Positions 1 through 10,044 of a stretch of 64,000 nucleotides of DNA are shown here, in pieces; position 1 is the stretch's first letter; each line of letters opens with the position of its first letter. The position numbers and the translations under genes were made by a program. Source of the DNA: Pardosa pseudoannulata (taxonomy: Eukaryota; Arthropoda; Arachnida; Araneae; Lycosidae); assembly GCA_032207245.1 (NCBI GenBank), contig CM063500.1, positions 32,423,775-32,487,774 of the forward strand. Reading direction: 5' to 3'. The notes under the pieces were generated by a model. That model was not told the origin of the DNA. It worked only from the letters and a program-made list of their open reading frames with translations, and searched no databases.

Positions 1-640
1 AGATTTCAGGAGTTTTGCTATAAGTTTGTCACGTCAAATGTGTTATGGAAAGATATTATCCAAAAAAAAACAACCTTGCTGCAAGTATGCATGCTATCTG
101 GGTTAGGAAGGGAGACTATTCGTGAACAGGTATGAGCGAACCCAGATCAAAAACTATTTTTATTAGATCTCTGGCTATCAAGTATGTGTCAGCGGGTTAT
201 TCCACATCTCCTTAGGATGAGGTAACACATGTCATGGAATACACTGATACTAGTCTGGTAGATTGTTGCTATGGCTATTATATGCAATTTTTAAATTTCC
301 GATAGCTTTCACTTAATGCCAATATAGTAAGGTAAATTGTCGGTTTTCGTTTCTCCTCCTGCTGTCAGTTTTTAAACATACAAAAAGCAGATACGTTCAG
401 CATCCATAGTTACTTTTGATTAAATTATGAACCGGATGAAAAAAGTAACTACATGGTTTCACTTCAATATTTAAGTCTTTTTGAGTAAGTCAAATTTTCC
501 CTATCTCCCAGTAATATCCACCTGTTCTAATGCTGCAATCATTCTAGATCGTCCACCAGAAACAAAGACTTGTACTCAAATGGGAGACGATGCCTTAATT
601 CTGTGACGGCCCGCTTCTATGTGACTATACGACAAAAGTT
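1..640. other. No recognisable feature
   Basis: Unique-looking sequence of mixed composition. I see no open frame of note, repeat or RNA gene. Confidence 0.5.
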
Positions 641-654
641 TATCGCTGGAGTTA

Positions 655-845
655 TGAGCTGGAGTAGCTCAGTCGGTAAAGGTAGCGATCTTGTTACGTG
701 ATAGAGGCTCAAGACTTGCAAATATCCGTCATGGTATCTGGAGCACTTAAATAGGTTTGGGGTCGAAATGTCCTCCAAGTTCTCCAGTGGTGACAGGACA
801 ACCCTAGCACAGGGCCTTCTACTTGGTTTCTGCTTCTTTATTATG
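655..845 (+). mobile_element. tRNA-Met-derived SINE, copy 1
   Basis: The head carries a perfect RNA polymerase III A box, TAGCTCAGTCGG. The body shares blocks, in the same order, with the copy at 42081: an ATCCGYCATG-like block, then GTCCTCCAAGTT, then CTTCTACT(T/C)GGT. The B-box region is degraded. The family is assigned to tRNA-Met from the better-kept copy at 42081. The element is old and no clear target duplication was found. Confidence 0.65.
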
Positions 846-1360
846 TAAATTCAATCCTGAGATTACGTCTGTCTTTAGCATCGCTCAACGTGAAGCTGCA
901 TATATCATGTAGTCATGCACCAGTCGTAGATTACACCTTAGTCTATTGGACCTCGTGTGTACTTTCTTCCCCATGGGATGAATAACAAAAACTGTATGAA
1001 AAGATTTAAAAATCCAACGGTTATTAAGTTGAGAAGTAGTTGAAATTCTGCTGTATGTTTTTATAAAATAAAATTTTGTTTCTTTTTACGGAACAAAGGA
1101 ACTTAATTTCTGGATGACTATCATTTACATGAAATCCTTTAATATCTTACATTTTGATAAAAGATTGCAAATTCTGGTTCAAAACTATAACAAGTACTTG
1201 CTTAATTTGTCAAAGGAGGAAAATACTGTTTAGTTGAATTGATAATAAAAAAGTAAAACACTATTTTTGTCTCAAAGAAAGTATAATGGGAAAAAACCTA
1301 GTCTTTTATTTAGAAGAAACTTTGAATTTCTTTTAAAAAACATCGTTTGATTCGAAAATC
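846..1360. other. No recognisable feature
   Basis: AT-rich, without a supported gene or repeat. Its right edge leads into the 220-bp array. Confidence 0.45.
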
Positions 1361-2235
1361 AAAACATCTATTTTGTATTACTAATAGGTTTTTATACATG
1401 TACATAACATTTTCACATAAAGTGTTTGATCCTAATAAAATAACTTCAAAACACTCTTTTAAAATTAATAAATTAAAAATAGGTTTAGTATCTATCCATA
1501 TGTAACATTTAAAAATATACTTTGCATTCTGAGATTAATGGATGAATATCATTTAACATATAGATTGAAAAGAAATGTCAAAACATCTATTTTGTATTAT
1601 TAATAGGTTTTTATACATGTACATAATATTTTCACATAAAGTGTTTGATCCTAATAAAATAGCTTCAAAACACTCTTTTAAAACTAATAAATTTAAAAAA
1701 ATGTTTAGTATCTATCCATATGTAACATTTAAAAATATACTTTGCATTCTGAGATTAATGGATGAATATCATTTAACATATAGATTGAAAAGAAATGTCA
1801 AAACATCTATTTTTTATTATTAATAGGTTTTTATACATGTACATAATATTTTCACATAAAGTGTTTGATCCTAATAAAATAGCTTCAAAACACTCTTTTA
1901 AAATTAATAAATTTAAAAAAATGTTTAGTATCTATCCATATGTAACATTTAAAAATATACTTTGCATTCTGAGATTAATGGATGAATATCATTTAACATA
2001 TAGATTGAAAAGAAATTTCAAAACATCTATTTTTTATTATTAATAGGTTTTTATACATGTACATAATATTTTCACATAAAGTGTTTGATCTTAATAAATA
2101 GCTTCAAAACACTCTTTTAAAATTAATAAATTAAAAAATGTTTAGTATCCATCCATATCTAACATTTAAAAATATACTTTACATTCTGAGATTAATGGAT
2201 GAATATCATTTAACATATAGATTGAAAAGAAATTT
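1361..2235. repeat. Tandem array, about 220 bp x 4
   Basis: Units begin at 1361, 1580, 1800 and 2020 with AAAACATCTATTTT and end near AGATTGAAAAGAAAT. Periods are 219, 220 and 220 bp and the copies are highly similar. Two 82-residue open frames, one unit apart, are products of this periodicity and are not genes. Confidence 0.9.
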
Positions 2236-3104
2236 CCTAATAAATTTTTCAAATGTTTTCTTTCATACAAGCAAGCATTTTTTGCTTTAGTTGCAATAAA
2301 TTATACAAATAAGCTGAAATTTTGAATTATTCATTGATTTTTATCCATCTATGGAAAACATGCTACATAATTATTTATTGCATATTTTTCTGTTTCTTTC
2401 TTGTTCTTTTTTCTTGGATCAGAGACGTTTTGAACAGGAATGATATAAAATCCTGTCGTTTCAATATTTGTTTTATGAACGAAAAAAATACATGTGAAAA
2501 TCTGCAAATGTCTTAAAAGTTCACACATTTTTTATTTCTTTTCATTTCGGGCAAAGTAAACATAACAATATATTAAATTTTTATTCTTTACATAACGAAG
2601 CATTATTTTTAACGCTTGAAAAACAATATTAAATTATTTTTGAAAATATTTATGCTTTTTAAATTTATGTAGAAATTGCAATTGTAGCATCATTTTATTA
2701 ACTTTTTCTGCTATCAGGTAATTAATTTCTTATAAATCTTGAATCTTTTCATCTTCAGTTTTTATGCAAGCCTTTTTATATTATTGATTAATCAGATAAG
2801 TATAAGCCATCATATGTGGTGTCAAAATATGAAAAGGTAAATAGTTAAAATAGTAATGCGAAATGAAGGGAGAAGTTTTTTTTTTGTTTATAATAAATTA
2901 TTGATAAGAATTCTAATAATTCACTGCAAGAAAGTAAAATATTTATTTATTATAACAAAAACAGTTAGTGTCATTTGTTATTATATTTTTAAACCATTCT
3001 GATAAATGTTTAATCGAGTATTTCTCTTATGATATTTCTTAAAACTACTTTTTATTATATTGTATTATTAACAATTTTTCTCCCACATATTTTGATTACA
3101 TTTG

Positions 3105-3105
<1 letters not shown>
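2236..3105. other. No recognisable feature
   Basis: AT-rich sequence with short open frames only and no recognised similarity. Confidence 0.45.
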
Positions 3106-3162
<57 letters not shown>

Positions 3163-3358
3163 TATGTATATAGATATATATGTATATATATATATGTATA
3201 AATATATATATATATATGTATACATATATGTATATAGATATATACATATATATATATATATACATATATATGTATATAGATATATACATATATATATACA
3301 TATATATGTATATAGATATATATGTATATATACATGTCTGCGTGTGTATATATATATA
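3106..3358. repeat. TA microsatellite with GTATA/GATA interruptions
   Basis: Long (TA)n run, pure on the left, then interrupted by TACATA, TGTATA and AGATA blocks. The left end of the Ginger-like element abuts it directly. Open frames through it read Ile-Tyr repeats and are artefacts. Confidence 0.95.
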
Positions 3359-3699
3359 TGTTACGGTGAAAGACCGAAATCTGGAGAATGTCGACTTTCA
3401 CCGGTGAATGTCAACATTCACGTAGTCGTTTGGTGTATGTCCGAAATATTTGGTAAATACCATTATTTCTGACTTACACTGGTAAATGTCGACATTCACC
3501 ATTCACTAATGGTGAATGATGAACATGTCGGATATTTATATTTTATTCTCCGTAATTCTGTCAAATCTATAGTACTAGCACATGTAACTGTTGAACTTTA
3601 AACAAACCGAACACTCTTAGAACAGAAAATCCTATCAATAGTTAAATTAATTATCTGATTGACGTTATACTATCTTATTTATTGCAATAATTTAAACTG

Positions 3700-4102
3700 T
3701 TATAGAAATTTGAATTGCAGAAGAGGCCCTTACATTTATAATGGCATTTAGTAATGAAACATTTCTTTTTGCAATGATAGCGTTTATATGCATGCCCTCC
3801 ACTTCTCGAATGAGTTGCAGCGGCTTCTCTCAGCAACATTTCTTGAGAAGAAATCTCATCTATGGAGAGTAACCTTTTTTACAAAATATAAACTGATTGC
3901 GGGTATAAAGCTGCTTGAAGGTACCATTTTTATTTACTAATTTATAAAAGTCGAAATCTTCTATTTCAATAACAACCGCCAATACATTTCGGGCATCTGT
4001 ACGACCACGGTCGACATCAAGGACTGGTATTCGCACAGTGTCATCAATTTGAACAAGAGGAAAATTTCTTTTTGAGATTTGTAACATTTTCGTTGCATGC
4101 AT
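3700..4102 (-). pseudogene. KRBA2-like (integrase-related) C-terminal fragment
   Basis: On the minus strand an 80-residue frame (4102 to 3860) contains VDRGRTDARNVLAVV, then FYKLVNKNGTFKQLYTRNQF. This matches the conserved block after the integrase core in arthropod proteins named KRAB-A domain-containing 2-like. It stops at 3860, but a shifted frame continues with SIDEISSQEMLLREA and then a cysteine-rich tail (HCKKKC, KCKGLFCNS), as expected for the family's C terminus. No integrase catalytic core is seen, so the copy is broken by at least one frameshift and truncated at its N-terminal side. It lies between the inverted termini of the Ginger-like element and is probably what is left of its transposase. 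The resemblance is recognised by eye. Confidence 0.55.
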
Positions 4103-4271
4103 TGTAAGATTATCTTTTTAAGGCTTTCTTTTAATAGAAATAAACTTCTGATGTTTAGTCAGGGCTTGATAGAAGGTGTAGCAGGTTGAAGCTGCTCTTT
4201 GATATTTTTCTTTGGAATGGACACAGGGACTTTGGAGTATTCCTTCATTGTATGAGCTATTTTGTCATATA

Positions 4272-5074
4272 CATTCAAACCTGTCTATCTCGAATCTCTT
4301 GGGAGTAAAAAGAAAATTCGAGGTAAACAGGTTTCGAGATACACAGGTTTTATGAAAATAGACTAAGAAAATTTCTTTACGCAATACAAAAGATTGAAAA
4401 TTTTAAGTATTTTTAGTTTCATTTACATGCACGACTCTTTTTCATTGTTTTGCAGCCGTTTTTAAAGTTTTTTTGTACGAAATCTTTGTTTTTCATAATA
4501 GTAAAATAGTACTGGGTGGAATTCCAAATTTAGCGGCGACTACGTTTTACTTCATAGAAGGGTTTTCCTTCAAAAATGACAGAATTTCTATTTTTTTTTT
4601 TCGATGGTTAAAACATTCAAACACCTGCCATTTTTAGCTCTAAAATTGAGACAGCAAGTTGCGAGATGATATTTTAGTCATTAGGCTGTGACTGAGAACC
4701 AGTTCTATTTCCAAAAAGAAATTTCTCCCGCCTCCTATTCCTCCCTCCTCAACCCCGATCCCTTATTATTCCAGGGCAGAGACCCCGATTTTAGTACAAT
4801 TCCAACCCAGTCACTGACTAAATAACCCCCAGAGAGAAAACTAGAAGTGTATTTGATGAAAATGGGAACTTGTGCGGTTGTCAACACAATAAAGCTCTAA
4901 ACTGGAATGTTGTGTTTCTTACGAAAATTCGAGATAGATAGGTTAGGGAAAAAATAATTTGAGATAGGTTTGGAAAATACGTTAAAATTTTATTGAAAAT
5001 GTAGGGAAATTGAAAAAATTCGACATAGACAGGTTTTCGAGATAAGCAGGTTTCGAGATAGACAGGTTTGACTG
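4272..5074. mobile_element. pogo/Tigger-like element nested in the Ginger-like element
   Basis: The left end reads CATTCAAACCTGTCTATCTC after TA. The right end on the minus strand reads CAGTCAAACCTGTCTATCTC. Both continue into CGAA. The motif (A)AACCTGTCTATCTCGAA recurs subterminally at the right end. Target TA is kept on the left and is AA on the right. At about 800 bp it is shorter than autonomous pogo elements, so it is probably internally deleted. Confidence 0.65.
4436..4590 (-). pseudogene. CENP-B-type helix-turn-helix relic of a pogo transposase
   Basis: On the minus strand, with one in-frame stop and one frameshift, the translation gives LKENPSMK, VVAAKFGIPPSTIL and then TIMKNKDFVQKNFKNG. 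This is the typical N-terminal DNA-binding helix-turn-helix of pogo/Tigger/jerky transposases (usual pattern AKEFGIPPSTLSTILKNK). No DDE domain is seen. It lies inside the element with CAAACCTGTCTATCTCGAA termini, which supports the family call. Non-functional. Confidence 0.6.
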
Positions 5075-5237
5075 AATCATTCTATGCTTTAATAATAAAG
5101 TATGATTTAAAAACTTAACAAAATAGTTTTTTTCAACATTCACCACCAGTGCATGGGGGTGTCGACATACACCTGTGATAGTCCGAATATATAAGATAAT
5201 AATAAAATATTCAGTCTTTCACCGAGGTATTTGGTGT

Positions 5238-5267
5238 ATGTCGACATTCACCGGTGAATGTCGACAT
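5238..5267. repeat. 30-bp perfect palindrome in the right terminus
   Basis: The dyad is centred between 5252 and 5253 (ATTCACC|GGTGAAT) and extends to ATGTCGAC at both ends without mismatch. The 20-bp GGTGAATGTCGACATTCACC motif and degenerate forms of it recur at 3385-3420, 3480-3510 and 5150-5175. It is a subterminal repeat of the Ginger-like element. Confidence 0.9.
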
Positions 5268-5295
5268 TCTCCAATTTCGGGCATTCACAGTAACA

Positions 5296-5706
<411 letters not shown>

Positions 5707-6700
5707 TAATTGTAAAAATTTCAGAGACTTTAAAATGAAAATAACATTAAAAGAAAAATAAATTCGCTGAAATTAAAAAAAAAAACGCTTCACATGTTTT
5801 TTAATAAAGAGAGTCATTAAAATAATATTTTTCAAAGCAGAACTTGAAACTTTTTTGGTATCAGGAAAATTTTCAGCATTTTTCAATTTTTTTATAACGA
5901 ATATGTTGTTATTGAACTCTACTAAAATACATCGACACTTTTCTCCATTTAAAAACTTTGCCGCTTCCATTACTTGAAAATGTTTCCTGTAAGACATTCT
6001 CCCTTCAATTATAAAAGATTTTTTTTTGTATCGTAGTTTATGTTTCTAACCAGGAGAAAACCGTAATATTTTTAAGTCGAAACATATTTTATAAATAAGA
6101 TATATGCCAATTTATGTGTGGTGTTCAGTTAAAAAGTAAAATAGTAATTCTAAAAGAACTTATTTTTAAGTTTATGCATTAGCCTAAGATTTAACACACA
6201 GTTTTATTTAAAAATATAAATGTATTTTAAGAGAATTTAAAATTACTTGGAATGTGTAAAAACCATTTACATTTGTTAATAGATGACATATTTATTTTGA
6301 TGATAAGATGATTATTGTAATAGAATGTTTTATATGAGTATATATTGCTGTAAAATGTAATATTCTGAAACTTACACAAAAATGCCTTACAATTTATTTT
6401 GCAATTAAATTTTGTAGAGTTTTGCGCTGACAAACAAAAATTTAGTAAGCTTACAGCAGCGGTTGTATCCCAGTGTACGGTACGCTATTTTGGCGATTTT
6501 TTGGTGTATTTTTTGGCTCCATTTCTCGGGCGATACTTATTTTCTCCTTGTAAACTTCACCCTTTCTCTCCCGTTAAAAGATGTATTAATTAATTAATGT
6601 AAGAATTAAAAAGTAAGTGTTTATGCCTTTGTTTATTTAATGAAAGTGTTTTTTTTTCTTTCTAAAATTTTTGAAATTTATTGTTGTTTTGTTGTTTTAT
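5707..6700. other. No recognisable feature
   Basis: AT-rich. A 74-residue minus-strand frame at 5773-5997 has no recognised similarity or motif, so I do not call it a gene. Confidence 0.45.
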
Positions 6701-6707
6701 TGTATTT

Positions 6708-6931
6708 TCTTGTTTTTGGTGACTATTTTCGAAGCACGACTCCATAGAGTTCACCCTGAGTTTCTAGGTCTAGCTCGAAGATACATCGACCGCTCGCCAT
6801 CGGAACATCGTCGGCGTCACGTTTTCCGATTTTGCGATGGCGAACGGTCGGTGTCCCGCTGCGTCTTAGGCTTAGGTATTTGGAGTGTGTTTCGCGGAGT
6901 CGTGTTTCGCCAATAGTCGCCAAAAACAAGA
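6708..6931. repeat. GC-rich foldback, about 95-bp imperfect inverted repeat
   Basis: The left arm (6708-6802, TCTTGTTTTTGGTGACTATT onward) pairs with the right arm (6835-6931) around a 32-bp spacer. The inner 16 bp (CGACCGCTCGCCATCG with CGATGGCGAACGGTCG) has one mismatch. The outer 24 bp also pairs well, while the middle is diverged. It is CpG-rich in an AT-rich setting. It could be a foldback-type MITE or an inverted duplication. Confidence 0.75.
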
Positions 6932-7165
6932 TGGCGGACAAGGAGCGTACCGTTCACTACGAATTAACCTACAGCAGCTTTCGAAATCCGAAAGTAAAAA
7001 TGCTGTAAGGTGAGAAAATCGTTCACATAACAAAAGTGGCGTCAGTAACTCTCCTTCAAAGAATTGGACAAGAGGGGTTGCTGACGCTGAGTAGCCGTCT
7101 TTCGCCCTGGCAGCTCTGCTAAATGGACTTATTCTGAGATTTGTGAGCCCCTTCAGAGACAGCAA
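6925..7165 (+). other. CpG-richer block, possible 5' exon or MITE end
   Basis: The sequence ACAAGATGGCGGAC at about 6926 matches the YY1-like/Kozak context common at animal gene starts. A 25-codon frame from ATG 6931 (MADKERTVHYELTYSSF onward) ends TAA at 7006. It is followed directly by AAG|GTGAGA at 7009/7010, a strong splice-donor match. The stop precedes the donor, so a coding first exon ending there would not continue. At 7039-7087 an 18-bp hairpin with few mismatches pairs GCGTCAGTAAC with GTTGCTGACGC. No gene is supported; it may be a promoter/5'UTR relic or part of the foldback element. Confidence 0.3.
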
Positions 7166-7189
7166 GCGAAATCAGAGATAGCAATATAA

Positions 7190-7640
7190 TATAATCATCT
7201 GGAGCAGGGATTTCCTTCTCACTATTTCTTTGTCACACCAAGATGTATTGTTATGCGTATAAGCAATGTTCATCCTCAACCCATATTAATACTGCAAATG
7301 AAAATTCATAAAAAGGGTAAGTCTTCGCTCATTTGTATCTGTTGACTTGTTCTTTTGTGTTCTCTCAAATCGCATGGTGTATTAGATTAATACAAAAGGA
7401 AAATTGGTGATGAATTTCTTTTTATTATCGTATAAAACGTTTAGGGTGACTATTGTGTATTACAAATATGGTTTGATGTTTAGACAGTTTCTTAATGTAA
7501 AAGTCATTAAAAATGCAGCAAAGTGGACTATAAAGTTATCCCTATTTAAAAGTTTCATTCTTTTTCTGCAGTATTTTTTGTATATTCCTTTTATTTAGAT
7601 CCAATTCTGCTTTCAAATGAATTAAATTAGTTTAATTTAG
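7190..7640. other. No recognisable feature
   Basis: AT-rich sequence leading into the next array. No supported gene. Confidence 0.45.
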
Positions 7641-7645
7641 GAACA

Positions 7646-8640
7646 GTTTACAAAATTGAGTAATAAAGTGTGAAACTGTCATTATCTTTGATGCAAAAAC
7701 CGAAGGTTTGAATTCCAAAATAATAAGTTAACCGCCGTGTAGCAAAATAGTAGACCGCAGTACTGAGTACTGATCAAACAAGGTAATGGGAGTTCAGTAG
7801 CTTGTGTAGCAAATGTCAAGTCCATTAGAAAAAGTTTACAAAAATTGAGCCATAATGTGTGAAACTTTCATTACGTTTGATGCAAAAATCGAAGGTTTGA
7901 ATTCCAAGACAATAGATTAACTAAATTGTTAATACAGAGATATTAAACAAGATAATAGATAAACCGTGTATCAAAAGCGTAGACCACAGTACTCAGAACC
8001 AACCAAACAAGATAACAGGAATTGAGTAGCTATGTGTAGCAAATGTCGTGTCTATTAGAAGTTTACAAAAATTGAGTCATAAAGTGTCAAATTGTCATTA
8101 TCTTCGATGCAAAACCGGAGGTTTCAATTCCAAGATAATTGATTAACCAAATTAACAATACAGATAGATTAAATAAGATAATAGATAAACCGTGTATCAA
8201 AAGCGTAGACCGCAGCACTCAGAATCAACAAACAAGATAATAGGAATTGAGTTGCTATGTGTAACAAATGTCATGTCCATAAGGAAAAGTTTACAAAAAT
8301 GGAGTCATAAAGTGTCAAACTGTCATTATCTTTTATGCAAAACCGACGGTTTAAATTCCAAGCTAATACGTTGACCTTCGTTTAGCAAAAGAATTGACCG
8401 AAGTTTTTAGAACCAACCAAACAAGATCATACGATTTGAGTAGCTATGCGTAGCAAATGTCGATTCCATTAGGAAAAGTTTAGAAATATTGAGTCATAAA
8501 GTGTCAAACTGTCATTATATTTGATCCAAAAACCAAATGTATGAATTCCAAGATAATAAGTTAGCTGTCTTGTAGCAAAAGAGTAGACCACAGTACTCAG
8601 AACTAACCAACCAAGATAATAGTGCTGCATTGAAAAAAAG
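7646..8640. repeat. Tandem array, 5 units of about 188 or 228 bp
   Basis: Units start with GTTTACAAAAATTGAG-like sequence at 7646, 7834, 8061, 8289 and 8478, giving periods of 188, 227, 228 and 189. The long units carry an extra block around AACAATACAGA..ATAAACCGTG. Each unit contains GTAGCAAAA..AGTAGACC..AGTACTC.GAAC.AACCAA, which resembles the 3' tail of the tRNA-Ser SINE at 51422-51603. Confidence 0.85.
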
Positions 8641-8647
8641 CATTGGA

Positions 8648-8725
8648 GTCTCCATAGCCGAATTACCATTAAACTAGTCTCGTAATCAAGAGTTTGCAAG
8701 TTTGAACCCCTTTAGCGACGATAGG
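8648..8725 (+). pseudogene. tRNA-Thr-like relic
   Basis: The order TCTCCATAGCC.., TAGTCTCGTAATCAAGAG, GCAAGTTTGAACCCC follows metazoan tRNA-Thr: CTCCATAGC near the 5' end, a GTCTCGTAA anticodon arm (CGT), and a GTTYGAAYCCC T arm. The D arm and acceptor pairing are degraded. It may be a dead tRNA gene or the head of another SINE. Confidence 0.4.
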
Positions 8726-8737
8726 CTTTAACACCCT

Positions 8738-9053
8738 TGTAAATATTTATTTATATTCTACATTATTTCGTGTTCCAGGAGATTCTCGACCTTTCTTTAG
8801 TTTGCCAGAAAAGTATTCTGGAATATTCGCTATGTCTCTGAGTTGACCAGTAAAACTTTCAGCGCCTTCCTAGACAGATATCCGTAACTTTTCCTGTTTT
8901 TATAAAAGCCAAAGTTATCTCAGTCACAGAGAGTCCTGAGTTCAGAATTGTACAAAGCTTGCAATTGTACTTCGTTCTTTGAGTTGAATAATAAATTAGA
9001 TTAGTTCTAGATCCTGTGTGTTAATGTGTTCTAAATTAAACCTGTACGTCACA
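8738..9053 (+). mobile_element. Solo LTR, gypsy-type
   Basis: The segment begins TGTAAATATT and ends ACGTCACA. It contains TTTTTATAAAAGCC as a TATA-like box near 8910, GAATAATAAATTAG as a poly(A)-signal-like site near 8985, and TCTCGACCTTTCTTTAG. The gypsy LTR at 49140-49350 has the same arrangement (TCTAGATCTTTCTTTAA, TATAAAAGC, CAATAAATTC). No second LTR or internal region is adjacent, and a clean target duplication was not seen. Ends are approximate. Confidence 0.5.
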
Positions 9054-10040
9054 ATATTCTTTTCTTAAACATGATGTATAGTATATTTCTAGGTACAACC
9101 AGGTATGATAGATAATAATCTGTAAATATCCTGATAATTTTCCTTCATTTCCAAGAATATGTCCCCTTACATTTACCTTACCCCCCATTAAGCTCTTCAG
9201 TGATAATACAAGTTGAGTAGTTATCTATTTATAGTTCGTTATTATAATTGTGTACGCTATTAAAAGTATACAAAATATATAACAGAAGTTTCCCAAACTG
9301 AGCATGAAATGTGTAAGAAATACTGATTGATAAAAACTTAATCTTTCACCTAATGTTGTCTATATATTATTCTAACCTTTTAAAATATTCCATACTGTAA
9401 AAAAATATTATTTTTAAAGCATCATTTAATGTATCATGACGTTTAATTCCTGTTAATTTCACATAATTTTAGACAATGATTAATAACCAGTTTATTTTCA
9501 TAAACATATGTAGTTTTAATACATGTTTCATAGTAAAGGTTCAACCCTGATATACAATCTCGTTTAGTATACGAAAAATTGTTATTGGTTTCCTCTGTTT
9601 GGGAACTTTTCATCTAAAAGAAAGGAACCCATTAAAATATTCTGAATCCTAAAGGTGGAAAAATTCATCTCATTCAGAAAAACAAATTTTGATCCTTGAA
9701 AATCCATTTTCAATAAAGCTATATTTTAAATGCAGATTTTATGCATGAATACGGAAAGCGCTAAAAATTATAATATTTATTATAATTTATGCCAAATTTG
9801 TCTGCACGTACCAATAAAGGAAAATACATATTTCAGAACCTCCTCGCTACCCGTGCTTCTTATTTTTTTATATTTATTTCTTTAATCACTTTAACAAGCT
9901 ATGGCAGGTATAATACCTTTAAACTCTTAATCAAAATTTCATTAGTTTACAATAATTCCAAAAACCTTCATTTATTCATTTGAAATTCCACGATATAATC
10001 ACCCAGTATTTCAATAAAGAGCTCACCTTTAACATGCAAC
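9054..10040. other. No recognisable feature
   Basis: AT-rich, only short open frames, no similarity recognised. Confidence 0.45.
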
Positions 10041-10044
10041 AATG

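Larger units (their letters stand above)
3359..5295. mobile_element. Ginger-like DNA transposon, decayed
   Basis: The left end starts TGTTACGGTGAAAGACCGAA. The right end, read on the minus strand, starts TGTTACTGTGAATGCCCGAA. The two stay alignable for about 60 bp with few mismatches, so they are terminal inverted repeats. Both outer ends abut TA microsatellite, consistent with insertion into a TA tract. The subterminal regions repeat GTCGACATTCACC in both orientations. Inside, a minus-strand fragment resembles KRBA2-like proteins, which are related to the integrases of Ginger/GIN transposons. TGTTA fits the TGTNR terminus reported for Ginger elements. A pogo-like element (4272-5074) is nested within. 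The Ginger label is inference from termini plus the protein relic. Confidence 0.55.

Noticed and set aside
1575..2043. Two near-identical 82-residue frames
   Set aside because: They follow the 220-bp tandem period exactly and have no recognised domain.
3029..3472. Long Ile-Tyr-rich open frames in several frames, also at 5175-5738, 24341-25235, 30288-30546 and 45867-46380
   Set aside because: They are translations of TA microsatellite, which has no stop in most frames. Not genes.
5773..5997. 74-residue minus-strand frame
   Set aside because: No similarity or motif recognised and no splice or promoter context.
6671..6916. 81-residue frame with a hydrophobic, signal-peptide-like start
   Set aside because: It runs into the foldback, and the hydrophobic part comes from T-rich DNA. 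No independent support.
6872..7165. 97-residue minus-strand frame in the GC-richer block
   Set aside because: GC-rich DNA next to the foldback has few stops by chance, and no motif is recognised.
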